Assembly: GCA_965215615.1 (NCBI GenBank)
Contig: OZ244068.1
Coordinates: 2,542,001 to 2,606,000 of the forward strand
Length of the DNA stretch: 64,000 bases
Direction: 5' to 3'
Source of the DNA: CBDATA01 sp965215615
GTDB taxonomy: Bacteria; Acidobacteriota; Vicinamibacteria; Marinacidobacterales; Marinacidobacteraceae
In this document: positions 43,438 to 52,970 of the stretch, in pieces
How positions within the stretch are numbered: the first letter of the stretch is position 1
How the letters are laid out: the number at the start of each line of letters is the position of its first letter
Notes under the pieces: model-generated
What the model was told of the DNA's origin: nothing
The model's input: only the letters and a program-made list of their open reading frames with translations
The model's database searches: none
Program-made: the position numbers and the translations under genes

Positions 43438-44600
43438 TCCGAAAGGCGGCCGGACTCCTCCTGTTCGCCGGCTTCCTGCCAGGGAGCGTCGCGGGACAGG
43501 AGCCGGGCGCGCGCGGGGTGAACGCCGAACGAATCCTCTTCGGCCAGTCGGCGGCGCTCAGCGGGCCGGCTTCGGCGCTTGGACAAGGGATGCGACTCGG
43601 CATCCGCGCTGCTTTCGAAGAAGTGAACCGGAGCGGCGGAATCGCCGGGAGACGGCTGGAGCTCGTCTCGCTGGACGACGGCTACCAGCCGGAACGTGCG
43701 CTCGAAAACACCCGGCAGCTCATCCAGGAAGAAGAGGTCTTCGCGCTGATCGGGCCGGTGGGGACGCCGACCTCGCTCGCTGCCGAGCCGGCGGCGGCCG
43801 AAGCCGGTATCCCGTACATCGCGCCGTTCACCGGTGCCGAGTTCCTCCGCGACTCCGATCTCGCGAGGACCACGGTGAACGTCCGCGCCTCCTACTACCA
43901 GGAGACCGGCGAGGCGGTGGATCGGCTCATCGGCGATCTGGGCTACTCCCGTTTTGCGGTCCTCTACCAGAACGATTCGTTCGGGCGCGCCGGCCTGACC
44001 GGTGTCGAGCGGGCGCTGACCCGCAACGGGCTCGCCCTCGTCGCGAAGGCATCCTTTCCGCGAAACTCGACCTCGGTCAAGACGGCGCTCGTGACGCTTC
44101 GCCGCGCCCGGCCGGAGGCGGTCATCATGATCGGTGCCTACGACCCGGTGGGGGCGTTCGTCCAGTGGTCGCGGCGCATCGGGTTCGAGCCGACTTTCCT
44201 GACGATTTCCTTCGTGGGCAGCGCGGCGCTCGCCGACCGGCTGGGGCCGGATGGACGGGGCATCCTCATCACCCAGGTGGTTCCCCTGCCTTCCGACACC
44301 GAGTTCTCGCTGACCCGTCAGTACAAGAGCGCTCTCGAGCGGGTGGATTCGGACGAAGCCGGAGATCTGGTCTCTCTCGAGGGCTACCTCGCGGGACGGC
44401 TGGTGGCGGAAGTGCTCGAAGCGTGCGGCGAAGACCTGACTCCATCCCGCTTTCTCGCCGAAGTGGTCTCGGTGAGCCGCTTCAATCTGGGGGGGTTCAC
44501 CCTCCGGTACGGGACGGAAGACAACCAGGGCTCCGATCGGGTCTTTCTCACCCGGATCGAAGCCAACGGGACGCTGGCCGCCCTGAGCCGGCTCCGGTGA
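43434..44600 (+). CDS. Periplasmic branched-chain-amino-acid-type binding protein (LivK-like)
   Basis: The GTG at 43434 overlaps the phosphatase stop. A signal peptide (GLLLFAGFLPGSVAG) precedes a type-I periplasmic binding protein: ILFGQSAALSGPASALGQGMR, then GGIAGRRLELVSLDDGYQPE, then VFALIGPVGTPTSLAAEPAA, then FAVLYQNDSFGRAGLTGVE. No transport permease or ATPase follows. Instead the next gene is a membrane histidine kinase. The simplest reading is that this protein is the ligand-sensing partner of that kinase rather than part of a transporter. The ligand is unknown. Confidence 0.88.
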   Translation: MIRKAAGLLLFAGFLPGSVAGQEPGARGVNAERILFGQSAALSGPASALGQGMRLGIRAAFEEVNRSGGIAGRRLELVSLDDGYQPERALENTRQLIQEEEVFALIGPVGTPTSLAAEPAAAEAGIPYIAPFTGAEFLRDSDLARTTVNVRASYYQETGEAVDRLIGDLGYSRFAVLYQNDSFGRAGLTGVERALTRNGLALVAKASFPRNSTSVKTALVTLRRARPEAVIMIGAYDPVGAFVQWSRRIGFEPTFLTISFVGSAALADRLGPDGRGILITQVVPLPSDTEFSLTRQYKSALERVDSDEAGDLVSLEGYLAGRLVAEVLEACGEDLTPSRFLAEVVSVSRFNLGGFTLRYGTEDNQGSDRVFLTRIEANGTLAALSRLR

Positions 44601-44619
44601 AGCACCGACAAGGAACCCG

Positions 44620-46971
44620 ATGACCCGCGACCTGGCTCCCGACGAGCCTGAGGAGATGAAGGAAGAGAAAGCGAAAACCGCGGACAACCCCGAAGAGGAG
44701 GATTTCGAGGAAGAAGAGGAAGGTTTCGGGGACGAGGACGACTTCGAGGACGAGGTACACGAAGAAGACGACGACGAACACCGGCTCCCGATCCGGCGGC
44801 GGGTCGGGTTCCAGATTTCGCTTGGGTTCGGCTCCGCGGTCGCCATGACCGTGGCGGCAAGCGCGGTTGCCTGGTTCGGATTCTTCCGGGTCGGCTCGCT
44901 TCAGCGGGAAATCAACGAGGAGTACGTGCCTGCCCTGACCACTGCGGTGCACGTGGCGCAGGAAGTCACGACGCTCGCCGGGGCCGCGCCGCGTCTCGTG
45001 GTGGAAGCGCAGGCCGCGAACATCGCCGGACAAGTCGAAACCATGAACCCGTCGGATGCCCCGGTGGAACTCGATCTCATGGAGTCGGCGGCCCGGATGA
45101 TCGAAATCTCGAGCCAGCTTCCCCAGAACGAGCGCAGCGCCGGCCTCTTCTCCTTCGTCGAAGATCTCGCCGACAACCTGCGCAACATCCAGTTCTCGGT
45201 CAACGAGAGCATCGCTCTCCAGGAATCGCTTCGTGAAATCCAGGAGCAGAACGCGCTTCTGGCGCGCCAGTGGAATGAAGAAGTCCGCCCGCCACTCGAC
45301 GACCAGATCTTCTACATGGCCACCGGCCTTCGGAATCTCGACGACTCTCCGGCACCCCTCTTCCAGCGCGGAGCGGAGGCCGAACTCGTCCGACTGCAGG
45401 CACTGAGCACGCTGGAGTCCCGCGGCAATGTCGCGCTCGGGCTGATCAGCGACGCAGTCGTCCAGCCCGACCCCCAACTGATCTCCACGGTCGAAGAGCG
45501 GTTCTGGGCCGCGACGACCGAAGCGGGGAGCGCTTTCGACGTGATCGGGGATACCGATGACCTCGACCGGCTGCGCTCGATCCACCAGGCTGTCCTCGAT
45601 CTCGGCGAAGGAGAGAACGGTGTTTTCGAAATTCGCCGCCGCTACCTCGCCGAACTCCGCTCCCAGCAGGCCTATCTGCTGCGGAACCAGGAGGTCACCG
45701 AATCGCTGGAGGGTGTCGTCGCGGCGCTCACCACCGGGCTCGAGAACGATGCCCTGGTCGCGACCGAAGCCTCGGAGGCGGCGCTCGATCTGGGCCGGAC
45801 CCTCCTGCTCGCGTTGAACGTTCTGGTGATCACGAGCTCGGCGCTCATCCTCTGGCTGTTCATCGGAAGGTTCTTGGTGCGAAGGCTGAACAACCTGTCA
45901 CGGGTCATGCGGCGCATGGCCGGGGGAGATCTCGAAACGAAGGTCCGGGTCCGGGGGCAGGACGAGATCGGGAAGATGGCGGAGGCGCTCGAAGTGTTCC
46001 GCCAGAACGCGCTGGAGGTGCAGCGGCTCAACCTGGTCGAAGAGCTGCTCGCCCGGGAGGAAAAACAGAAGCACGAGCTCGAGAAGACGCTCGGCGACCT
46101 CGAAAAGGCGCAGGACCAGATGGTCATGCAGGAGAAGCTGGCTTCGCTCGGCCAGCTCACCGCCGGCATCGCTCACGAGATCAAGAACCCGCTCAACTTC
46201 GTCAACAACTTCGCGGAGCTGTCCGGCGGGCTGCTCGAAGACCTCAACGAAGAACTGGACACGGTCAGGGAGCTGGTTCCGGAAGAAACGCGGGAAGAGA
46301 TCGCCTCCATCCGTGAGGATCTGTCGAGCAACCTGGAGCGGATCAACCATCACGGCAAGCGTGCCAGCTCGATCGTGTACGGGATGCTCGAACACTCCCG
46401 GAAGGAAGCGGGCGCGATGCGGCCCACCGACATCAACGCCATGCTGGAGGAATACGTGGCCCTCGCTTTCCATTCGATGCGCGCCGTGGACACCCGGTTC
46501 CAGATGACCATCGACAAGGAACTCGCGGAGGACGTGGGCGAAGTCGAGGCAGTGCCGCAGGATCTGAGCCGGGTGTTCCTGAACATCGTCACGAACGCCT
46601 GCCAGGCCACTTTCGAGCGGCAACTCGCGCCGGGTGCCCCGCCGAGCTACCAGCCGCTCCTGCGTGTCAGCAGCCGGCGCGAAAACGGGAACGTGGAAGT
46701 GCGGATACGGGACAACGGCCCGGGCATCCCCGAAGACGCTCTCGCAAAGGTTTTCGAGCCGTTCTTCACCACCAAGGACACCGACAAGGGCACCGGCCTC
46801 GGCCTGTCGCTTTCCCACGACATCATCCGCAGCCACGGCGGGACCCTGACGGTGAACTCCACCGTCGGAGAAGGTGCCGAGTTCGTCGTGACGCTACCGA
46901 CCCACTCCCGACTGGCCGCGACCAAGGACGAATCCGGAGAAGCGGGGGAGCAGCCGGCGGCGGAGGGCTGA
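44620..46971 (+). CDS. Membrane histidine kinase with acidic N-terminus and HAMP domain
   Basis: The 783-residue kinase begins with an unusually acidic cytoplasmic tail (residues about 4-57, rich in Glu and Asp). TM1 lies at about 66-90, and a long periplasmic helical sensor runs from about 95 to 395. TM2 is at about 398-420, followed by a HAMP domain (RMAGGDLETKVRVRGQDEIG), a coiled coil, HisKA with H519 in GIAHEIKNPLNFV, and an ATPase domain with VFLNIVTNACQA, DNGPGIPED and GTGLGLSLSH. It should phosphorylate a response regulator. The receiver-phosphatase two genes upstream is the obvious partner, with the binding protein between them as a possible sensor. No receiver is fused. Confidence 0.92.
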   Translation: MTRDLAPDEPEEMKEEKAKTADNPEEEDFEEEEEGFGDEDDFEDEVHEEDDDEHRLPIRRRVGFQISLGFGSAVAMTVAASAVAWFGFFRVGSLQREINEEYVPALTTAVHVAQEVTTLAGAAPRLVVEAQAANIAGQVETMNPSDAPVELDLMESAARMIEISSQLPQNERSAGLFSFVEDLADNLRNIQFSVNESIALQESLREIQEQNALLARQWNEEVRPPLDDQIFYMATGLRNLDDSPAPLFQRGAEAELVRLQALSTLESRGNVALGLISDAVVQPDPQLISTVEERFWAATTEAGSAFDVIGDTDDLDRLRSIHQAVLDLGEGENGVFEIRRRYLAELRSQQAYLLRNQEVTESLEGVVAALTTGLENDALVATEASEAALDLGRTLLLALNVLVITSSALILWLFIGRFLVRRLNNLSRVMRRMAGGDLETKVRVRGQDEIGKMAEALEVFRQNALEVQRLNLVEELLAREEKQKHELEKTLGDLEKAQDQMVMQEKLASLGQLTAGIAHEIKNPLNFVNNFAELSGGLLEDLNEELDTVRELVPEETREEIASIREDLSSNLERINHHGKRASSIVYGMLEHSRKEAGAMRPTDINAMLEEYVALAFHSMRAVDTRFQMTIDKELAEDVGEVEAVPQDLSRVFLNIVTNACQATFERQLAPGAPPSYQPLLRVSSRRENGNVEVRIRDNGPGIPEDALAKVFEPFFTTKDTDKGTGLGLSLSHDIIRSHGGTLTVNSTVGEGAEFVVTLPTHSRLAATKDESGEAGEQPAAEG

Positions 46972-46978
46972 TTCGCCG

Positions 46979-47351
46979 TCAGAAGGCCGCCGTCGGCCGC
47001 GACCAAATCCCGGCGCCGAGCACCTGAAATCCTTCGCGTTCTGCCGCAAGAGACAGGTTCCGATCCAGAGAAACGAACACGAGGTGGCCTCCGATCTGAT
47101 TCTGGATAGCGAGACAGCAGCGCGCAACGGATGCCTGGCAAGCAGCAACTCCGCCCGCAGGCGCACACCCGGGACATCGCCAACTTCGTCCCATGCGCTG
47201 GCCAGCGAGTCGAGCCGCTGCAGCATCGTGCGCCGATCTTCGCGAGTGAGGGTTCCTTCTCGCGAGCGGCGCTCAACAGCGCTCGTGATCTCTACCCGTG
47301 TCCAGATCCAGGTGACAACGCGACGAGCGCCGACGAATCCCGGTACCTCAC
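46979..47351 (-). pseudogene. VapC-type PIN toxin, inactivated by two frameshifts
   Basis: From a GTG overlapping the antitoxin stop, the frame gives RYRDSSALVAL, the PIN-domain start with its first Asp, then hits a stop. The next piece lies in another frame (TRVEITSAVERRSREG, then QRLDSLASAWDEVGDVPGVRL, then LLLARHPLRAA). The last piece is in a further frame (HLVFVSLDRNLSLAAEREGF). Together they rebuild a normal VapC of about 125 residues, but it cannot be translated as one chain. Expected catalytic acids are all still recognisable, so the damage is recent. Confidence 0.82.
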
Positions 47352-47620
47352 ACGCGGTCCTTGCGATCTTCGGTGATGGCTTGCGACAGGTTCGCCCCAG
47401 GAATATCCAGAGGAGGCAGGCTGAGGAATTCCGCCATGCTCCCTTTCCCTCGCTTCAGAAGCCCTTCCGCGATCAGCCGCCGCCGCACGTCATCCCGATT
47501 GGGGGCCGGTGGCACAAGCCGCGCCACCGGAGCGCCCCGGTGAAGCACCTGGATCTCGTCGCCGCACTGCACCCGGCGCACATATCGTGAGAGGTTCGCC
47601 TTCCATTCGGAGATGGACAT
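47348..47620 (-). CDS. Phd/YefM-family antitoxin, intact
   Basis: The 90-residue protein has the Phd/YefM N-terminal DNA-binding fold (SISEWKANLSRYVRRVQCGDEI, then QVLHRGAPVARLVPP) and a C-terminal helical tail that would wrap a PIN toxin. The downstream vapC is broken, leaving an antitoxin with no toxin to neutralise. It may persist as an autorepressor or protect against related toxins, such as the PIN gene at 56637. Confidence 0.85.
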   Translation of the reverse strand: MSISEWKANLSRYVRRVQCGDEIQVLHRGAPVARLVPPAPNRDDVRRRLIAEGLLKRGKGSMAEFLSLPPLDIPGANLSQAITEDRKDRV

Positions 47621-47677
47621 GGTGACCTACCAAGTCAAAACAGGTTCTGAAGCGCTCTCCCGGAGCGGGGCTTCGAC

Positions 47678-49342
47678 TCAGAAGGTCGGGCTCGTGAGAA
47701 CCACATCGGCCCGCGCCCAGGCGCGCAGAAAGCGGCGCTCGACCCGCTCCGCTTCGTCTATGCGACCCTGTTCCCGGAGCGACTGCAGCAGGCCGTAGAG
47801 CGACCAGCCGTTCTCCGGCCAGCGGGCGAGATCCTCGCGGAACGCCACTTCGGCGTGATCCGGGTGGCCCGCCTCGAGAAACGCCGCACCGAGCGCCTGC
47901 CGCATCGGCATGTACCAGGGCGGAGGCTCGGAGTAGGCGAGGTTGTCCTGGATGTGGATGGCTTCCTCGATCAGCGGGATCGCGCCCTCCGGATCTCCGG
48001 ACCGCCGGGCGATATCGGCCTCCAGCGCGACCGCCGCGAGCCGCAGCATGTCCGCGGCGGAAACCCGGCCCATCCCCGGCAGATTTTCGTCGGCGGCGAT
48101 CGCCGCCACCGACTTGCGGTGCTCTTCGGCAGCCTCCGGATTCCCGGTGGCCGAATGCGCGAGCCCCCTCGCGTAGTGCCAGATGGCGGTCTCGAAGAGG
48201 TATTCGGCACGTGGGGCCGGCTCGTTCAGGATGTTGTCCCAGTTGCCGAAACGGGCCTCCGCGAACAGCGGGATGGAAAGGAAGAACTGGGGACGCGAGG
48301 AACTCTCGATCCGGTTCGGGTTCGACTGGACGCGCACCTTGTCGCGGAGCTTGTAGGCCTGTTGCAGGGCGACGGCGCTCCGTCCCTCGAACTGGGCGGC
48401 CGACCACGCGAAGTGGACGTTGTGCTGATACGAGCCGACCGGATACCGACCTTCCTGGTCCGGCATCCCGATGTAGAGCTCATCCACAGCCGCGGCATCG
48501 AGGTTGAAATCCGCCGCCTCGTCGTAGTTCCCGGTCTGGATCAGGATGTGCGAACCCATGTGGACGAGATGGGCCGCGCCCGGCATGGTCCCGGGAAGGC
48601 GGCGGGCGTACGAAACCGCCCGGCCCACGTCGTCGGATGCCTCCACCGCGTGGATGTAGTAGTGGATCGCGCCCGGATGGGTGGGGTCCATGTCGAGAGC
48701 GCGCTCGAGCTGGCCGACCAGCCAGTCGGTCCCGTCGGTAAGCGGCTTCCCTTCGTCATCCCAGTAGTCCCAGCGCGTCGTGTTCATGAACGCGGCGGCG
48801 GCCAGCACCTGGATGTCCAGGTCGTCCGGCCAGGCTTCGGCCAGAGCGCGGGCTTTCTCGTAGTACGCCTTGTCGAGCGGGTCGCGCTCCGAAGCAGGAT
48901 CCTCGGCGTAGCGCGCGGCGAGCGTCTCGATCATCGCCTGCTCTTTCGGGGTGGCGGAACCGGCCAGTTCCTGCGCCCGGTCGATCGCCTCCCAGGCGGT
49001 CCGGAGCTGATCCTCCGGCGGCGAACCCTGGTTCAGGTAGGGACCGTAGGCGAGCGCCCGGCCCCAGTGGACCATCGGCACGTCCGGATCGAGACGGGCC
49101 GCCTCGTCGAAGGAGCGACGGGCTTCCGCCATCCAGAACGCGTACACGAGCCGGAGCCCCTGATCGAAGTACTTTTGCCCCATCTCCGAAATCCCGCTCA
49201 CCGGGTACTCCACTTCTCCGAGCCGCTCGTGGAGCGGGACCATGAGATCGGTCGCGGTCTCCTCCTCGGCGAAGGCATGAGCGCCGAACGAGGCCGCGAG
49301 AGCGAGGGCGATGAGCGATTTATGGAACGATTTGCGAAACAT
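47678..49342 (-). CDS. Exported TPR-repeat protein (554 aa)
   Basis: A signal peptide (SLIALALAASFGAHAFA) precedes many tetratricopeptide-like helical pairs (FDQGLRLVYAFWMAEARRSFDEAARLDPDVPM, then QLERALDMDPTHPGAIHYYIHAVEAS, then AGHPDHAEVAFREDLARWPENGWSL). The segment HYYIHAVEASDD and the GAAHLVHMGSHIL region recur in a conserved family of exported TPR proteins of unknown role. It follows another TPR gene by 21 bp on the same strand. Probable function is protein-protein scaffolding in the periplasm. Confidence 0.82.
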   Translation of the reverse strand: MFRKSFHKSLIALALAASFGAHAFAEEETATDLMVPLHERLGEVEYPVSGISEMGQKYFDQGLRLVYAFWMAEARRSFDEAARLDPDVPMVHWGRALAYGPYLNQGSPPEDQLRTAWEAIDRAQELAGSATPKEQAMIETLAARYAEDPASERDPLDKAYYEKARALAEAWPDDLDIQVLAAAAFMNTTRWDYWDDEGKPLTDGTDWLVGQLERALDMDPTHPGAIHYYIHAVEASDDVGRAVSYARRLPGTMPGAAHLVHMGSHILIQTGNYDEAADFNLDAAAVDELYIGMPDQEGRYPVGSYQHNVHFAWSAAQFEGRSAVALQQAYKLRDKVRVQSNPNRIESSSRPQFFLSIPLFAEARFGNWDNILNEPAPRAEYLFETAIWHYARGLAHSATGNPEAAEEHRKSVAAIAADENLPGMGRVSAADMLRLAAVALEADIARRSGDPEGAIPLIEEAIHIQDNLAYSEPPPWYMPMRQALGAAFLEAGHPDHAEVAFREDLARWPENGWSLYGLLQSLREQGRIDEAERVERRFLRAWARADVVLTSPTF

Positions 49343-49363
49343 GATTCCCTCCCTTTGACCCGG

Positions 49364-50305
49364 TCAGTTGCCGGGGCGGAGCTGCTCGAGGAGCTCCATG
49401 ACAGTGCCCGCCTGCGCGTTCTCCGGATCCAGCTCCAGGAACCGCTCGAACGCGGCAACCGCAGCTTCGTTGTCCTCGAGCCGGGCGTTCAGCATTCCGA
49501 GCTGGAAGTACGCGGCGGCAAAATCGGGGTCCACCTCGGTGGCCTTCAAGAAGAACTGCTCGGCGGATTCGTCGTTTTCCGAGTTGCTCGCGAAGACGGC
49601 GTAGTTGAAAAGGGTGACCGCATCGTTCTCGATGAGGTCCATCACCTGGTCGTAGGTGGCCATCGCCTGCTCCCACTCCTGCATGTTCCCGTACATGGCG
49701 GCTACCGAAAGGAGCCCTTCGCGCATCGAGGGGTCGAGTTCCGCCGCTTTCTGGTAGGCATCGATGGCTTCGAGGGAATTCCCGCCCTGCTGGTAGGCGG
49801 AAGCGAGGTTGAACCAGGCGGGGCCGGAATCGGGAACCAGCTCGAGAAACGCCCGGAATCCTTCCGCGGCGCGGTCGTAGTCCTGTTCGCCAAAGGCGGC
49901 CTGCGCTTCCTGGAGGTGGAAGTCGGCCTCCGCCGCCTGTTGCTGGCTGAGCACCCCTTCCGGCAACGGGGTCATGGTCTGGTTGATGAGCGCCGGCGCG
50001 CCCCCCACGGTGACGAACACCTGGAGCGGTTCGTAGCCTTCGAGCTCGAAGCTGACCCGGTAGTTGCCGAGCCGCACTCCGGCACGCGTGAAGCGCCCGT
50101 CCTGGTTCGTGGTGGCGCTCGTGCGACCGCCTCCGCCGTCGGCCATTTCGAGAGTCACCTCGACACCTTCGAGCGGCTGCCCTTCCGGGTCGGTGATCTG
50201 GCCGCGCACGGCACTGCGCTGGGCGAGAGCCGGAGCGGCGAGCAGGAGGGCGAGCGTCAGGAGGGGAAAAACCCGCCGCGAACGTTTCAGGCAATGGTGA
50301 GACAC
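49364..50305 (-). CDS. Exported TPR protein with N-terminal carboxypeptidase-regulatory-like domain
   Basis: GTG at 50305 is placed ten bases after GGAGG and is preferred to a TTG at 50314. A signal peptide (VFPLLTLALLLAAPALAQ) leads to a beta-sandwich domain (VRGQITDPEGQPLEGVEVTLE, then LGNYRVSFELEGYEPLQVFV). At least four TPR units follow (YDRAAEGFRAFLELVPDSGPAWFNLASAY, and the like). It sits upstream of the other TPR gene and probably shares its transcript. The regulatory-like domain links it in style to the TonB receptor at the left edge. Confidence 0.85.
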   Translation of the reverse strand: MSHHCLKRSRRVFPLLTLALLLAAPALAQRSAVRGQITDPEGQPLEGVEVTLEMADGGGGRTSATTNQDGRFTRAGVRLGNYRVSFELEGYEPLQVFVTVGGAPALINQTMTPLPEGVLSQQQAAEADFHLQEAQAAFGEQDYDRAAEGFRAFLELVPDSGPAWFNLASAYQQGGNSLEAIDAYQKAAELDPSMREGLLSVAAMYGNMQEWEQAMATYDQVMDLIENDAVTLFNYAVFASNSENDESAEQFFLKATEVDPDFAAAYFQLGMLNARLEDNEAAVAAFERFLELDPENAQAGTVMELLEQLRPGN

Positions 50306-50476
50306 GACAAGCAATCCTCCGGTGCTCTCGACGGAATCCGAACCGCGGATTCTACCGCCTCGCCGCCGATTTCCGGTATCGTCCGCAGCGTGGCCTGCAC
50401 GCTTGACACCGCGGTAGCAGCGGAGCGGATCGTCGCCGCCCTGTAAGCGCGGGCGCTACGGCTCCTCGCGCCTCCT

Positions 50477-51049
50477 TCAGCTTCCCTCCGCCAGGTCCTC
50501 GCCAAGTGCCGCCCGCTGGTCGGGCGTGAGCCCCGCTTCCTGCTCCAGTCCGGGCAGATCGCAGCCGACCGCCGCCGGAACCGCGCCTCCGGTGTCGAAG
50601 CGGAGGTACTGCACCGAGGAGACGCGGTCTTCCCCGACCTGGCGCGGGTCGTATTCAGCGGGGCGACGACTCCCGTCGGGGAGCCGGACGTAGAGCCTCC
50701 CGACGATCCCCTTCCACTCGCGGAGCAGCCGGTCCCGCGCCGCCACATCGGCGATCTCGATGAGCAGGGTGGCACCGAGCCCGCCGGCGCGGCCGAGAAG
50801 CTCGTTGTAGGTCGCGAGTTCGTGCTGGATGTCCGCTTCCCGTACGATCCGTTCGGCGCGCACCATTTCGAGCACCTGGTAGCGAATCGTCTCGTGATTC
50901 TCGAAGAGGAAGGTGAGGTGCTCCCCGAGGTGCACCCGCCGGCGGTTCTTCGCGGCCATCGCCGAGGCGCGGATGCGGTCCCGCTGGTCGGCGTAGGTCT
51001 CGAAATCGAGAATCTCGTCCCGGCGCACCGGGAAACGGGCTTCGGTCAT
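50477..51049 (-). CDS. DUF3501 family protein
   Basis: The 190-residue protein starts RRDEILDFETYADQRDRIRASAMAAKNRRR and contains HLGEHLTFLFENHETIRYQVLEMVRAERI, the conserved DUF3501 core. Its ATG overlaps the stop of the upstream Fe-S gene by four bases. DUF3501 genes are commonly found with a rubrerythrin and a GlpC/HdrD-like Fe-S protein, exactly as here. Its biochemical role is unknown; a link to peroxide or redox handling is inferred only from that association. Confidence 0.85.
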   Translation of the reverse strand: MTEARFPVRRDEILDFETYADQRDRIRASAMAAKNRRRVHLGEHLTFLFENHETIRYQVLEMVRAERIVREADIQHELATYNELLGRAGGLGATLLIEIADVAARDRLLREWKGIVGRLYVRLPDGSRRPAEYDPRQVGEDRVSSVQYLRFDTGGAVPAAVGCDLPGLEQEAGLTPDQRAALGEDLAEGS

Positions 51050-52443
51050 TCGGATTCCGGGCTCGCGGGTGGGTCCAGCTTCGTCGGGAACCCATCCTCG
51101 CGGTAGGCCCGCGCCAGCAGGGTCATCGGGTGCATCGGGCGCTTGCCGGCGTGCTGCTCGAACTGGATGGCGGCGAGCGGACAGTCGGTGGCCCAGTAGT
51201 CCGCCTCCGCTTCCTGCATCGAGTCGAAAGCCTTCTGTCCGGCCCGCCGCGAGGCTTCGAAGCCCTCGACCTTCATCGCCCAGGTGCCGTCGTGGCCCGA
51301 ACACTCCATGGTGGCGACCGGGGTGACTCCGGGGATCTTGCGGATCAGGTCCCGCGCCCGGAACCCCGACCCCTGCGCCCGCAGGTGGCAGGGAGCGTGG
51401 TAGGCGACCCGCCCGCCGGGAGTGGATCGGAAGCCGGTATCGAAGCGAGGCTCGCGGCGGAGGCTCCACAGGTGCTCCGAGGGATCGCGGACCGCGTCCG
51501 CGAGGCGGGCTGCGCGCTCCCGATCCGGGCGATCCACGAGCGTCGGATATTCCTTGCGCATCAGCATCGAGCAGGTGGGGTTCACCGCCAGCACCCGGGC
51601 ACCGGCCTCCACATAGGGAGTGAGGAGATCGAGATTCTGGCGCGCCGATGCCCGAACCCGGTCGAGATCGCCCGCCTCCCACCCCGGCATGCCGCAGCAC
51701 GAAAGGCCGGGGACGCAGTCCACCGAAACCTGGTTCCGGTCCAACACTTCGAGGGTGTCCAGGCCGATCTCCGGCTCGTTGTTCTGCACGTAGCAAGTGG
51801 GGAAAAGCACCGCTTCCTGTTCTCCGGGAGGCCTCGGGGCGGGGCGACTCCGGGCAGCCCAGTCGTCGAAACACTCCCGCGCGAACGGAGGCATCTGCTT
51901 TTCGCGGTGGATCCCCGCCAGCTTTTCCATGCAGTAGCGGGCCGGGGGAGTGTTCTGGAGAACGGTCAGGGCCACCGGAAGCCGCCGCTGCATCTTCCCG
52001 GCGCGATCCGGGTCGGTCAGCAGCGCGTCCCGAAGGCCGTCCCGCCCTCGCGGCGGTGACTCGCGGCGGCGGATAGCGGCGTGGCGATGGACCAGCTTCG
52101 GAAAATCGAGCTGGAACTCGTGACCCTTCCCCGGCGTGTACGGGCAGGTGAACTCGCACTGCTTGCACTGGAAGCAGCCCGCCATGACCTGGTTCTGCTC
52201 GCCTTCGGACAGGTCACGGGCCTCGCCCTCCCGGTTCTCGTCGATGATCTGGAAGAGGTCGCGGAACGAGTCGCAGTACTTGAAGCACATCCGACACCCG
52301 TGGCAGATGTCGAAGGCCCGGTCCATCTCCCGGCGCAGGCTCCCGGGGTCGAAATAGACCGGATCGAGCGGGTCGTAACTCAGATCCGGGCCGGGCAACA
52401 CCGAGGGCGGCGCACCTTTTCGGGGGCCGCCGGAGACACCCAC
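51046..52443 (-). CDS. GlpC/heterodisulfide-reductase-like iron-sulfur oxidoreductase
   Basis: Two 4Fe-4S cluster motifs lie near the N-terminus (CHGCRMCFKYCDSF and CFQCKQCEFTCPYTPGKG), followed by two CCG-type cysteine-rich domains (VDCVPGLSCCGMPGWEAG; YHAPCHLRAQG through CSGHDGTW). This is the layout of GlpC and HdrD-like electron-transfer subunits. GTG at 52443 directly follows the rubrerythrin stop and is chosen because it gives the tightest coupling. It probably passes electrons within the rubrerythrin/DUF3501 operon, in the cytoplasm or at the inner membrane surface. Confidence 0.9.
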   Translation of the reverse strand: MGVSGGPRKGAPPSVLPGPDLSYDPLDPVYFDPGSLRREMDRAFDICHGCRMCFKYCDSFRDLFQIIDENREGEARDLSEGEQNQVMAGCFQCKQCEFTCPYTPGKGHEFQLDFPKLVHRHAAIRRRESPPRGRDGLRDALLTDPDRAGKMQRRLPVALTVLQNTPPARYCMEKLAGIHREKQMPPFARECFDDWAARSRPAPRPPGEQEAVLFPTCYVQNNEPEIGLDTLEVLDRNQVSVDCVPGLSCCGMPGWEAGDLDRVRASARQNLDLLTPYVEAGARVLAVNPTCSMLMRKEYPTLVDRPDRERAARLADAVRDPSEHLWSLRREPRFDTGFRSTPGGRVAYHAPCHLRAQGSGFRARDLIRKIPGVTPVATMECSGHDGTWAMKVEGFEASRRAGQKAFDSMQEAEADYWATDCPLAAIQFEQHAGKRPMHPMTLLARAYREDGFPTKLDPPASPESE

Positions 52444-52447
52444 CGAA

Positions 52448-52867
<420 letters not shown>

Positions 52868-52970
52868 GTGTCTCCCTCGTGTTTGCGGGACGCGCAGCGC
52901 CCCGAAAATCGCAGCCCGACGCGTCGGACGCCGGAACGAACCGCAGTATAGGCGACCGGATTCCGCGATA

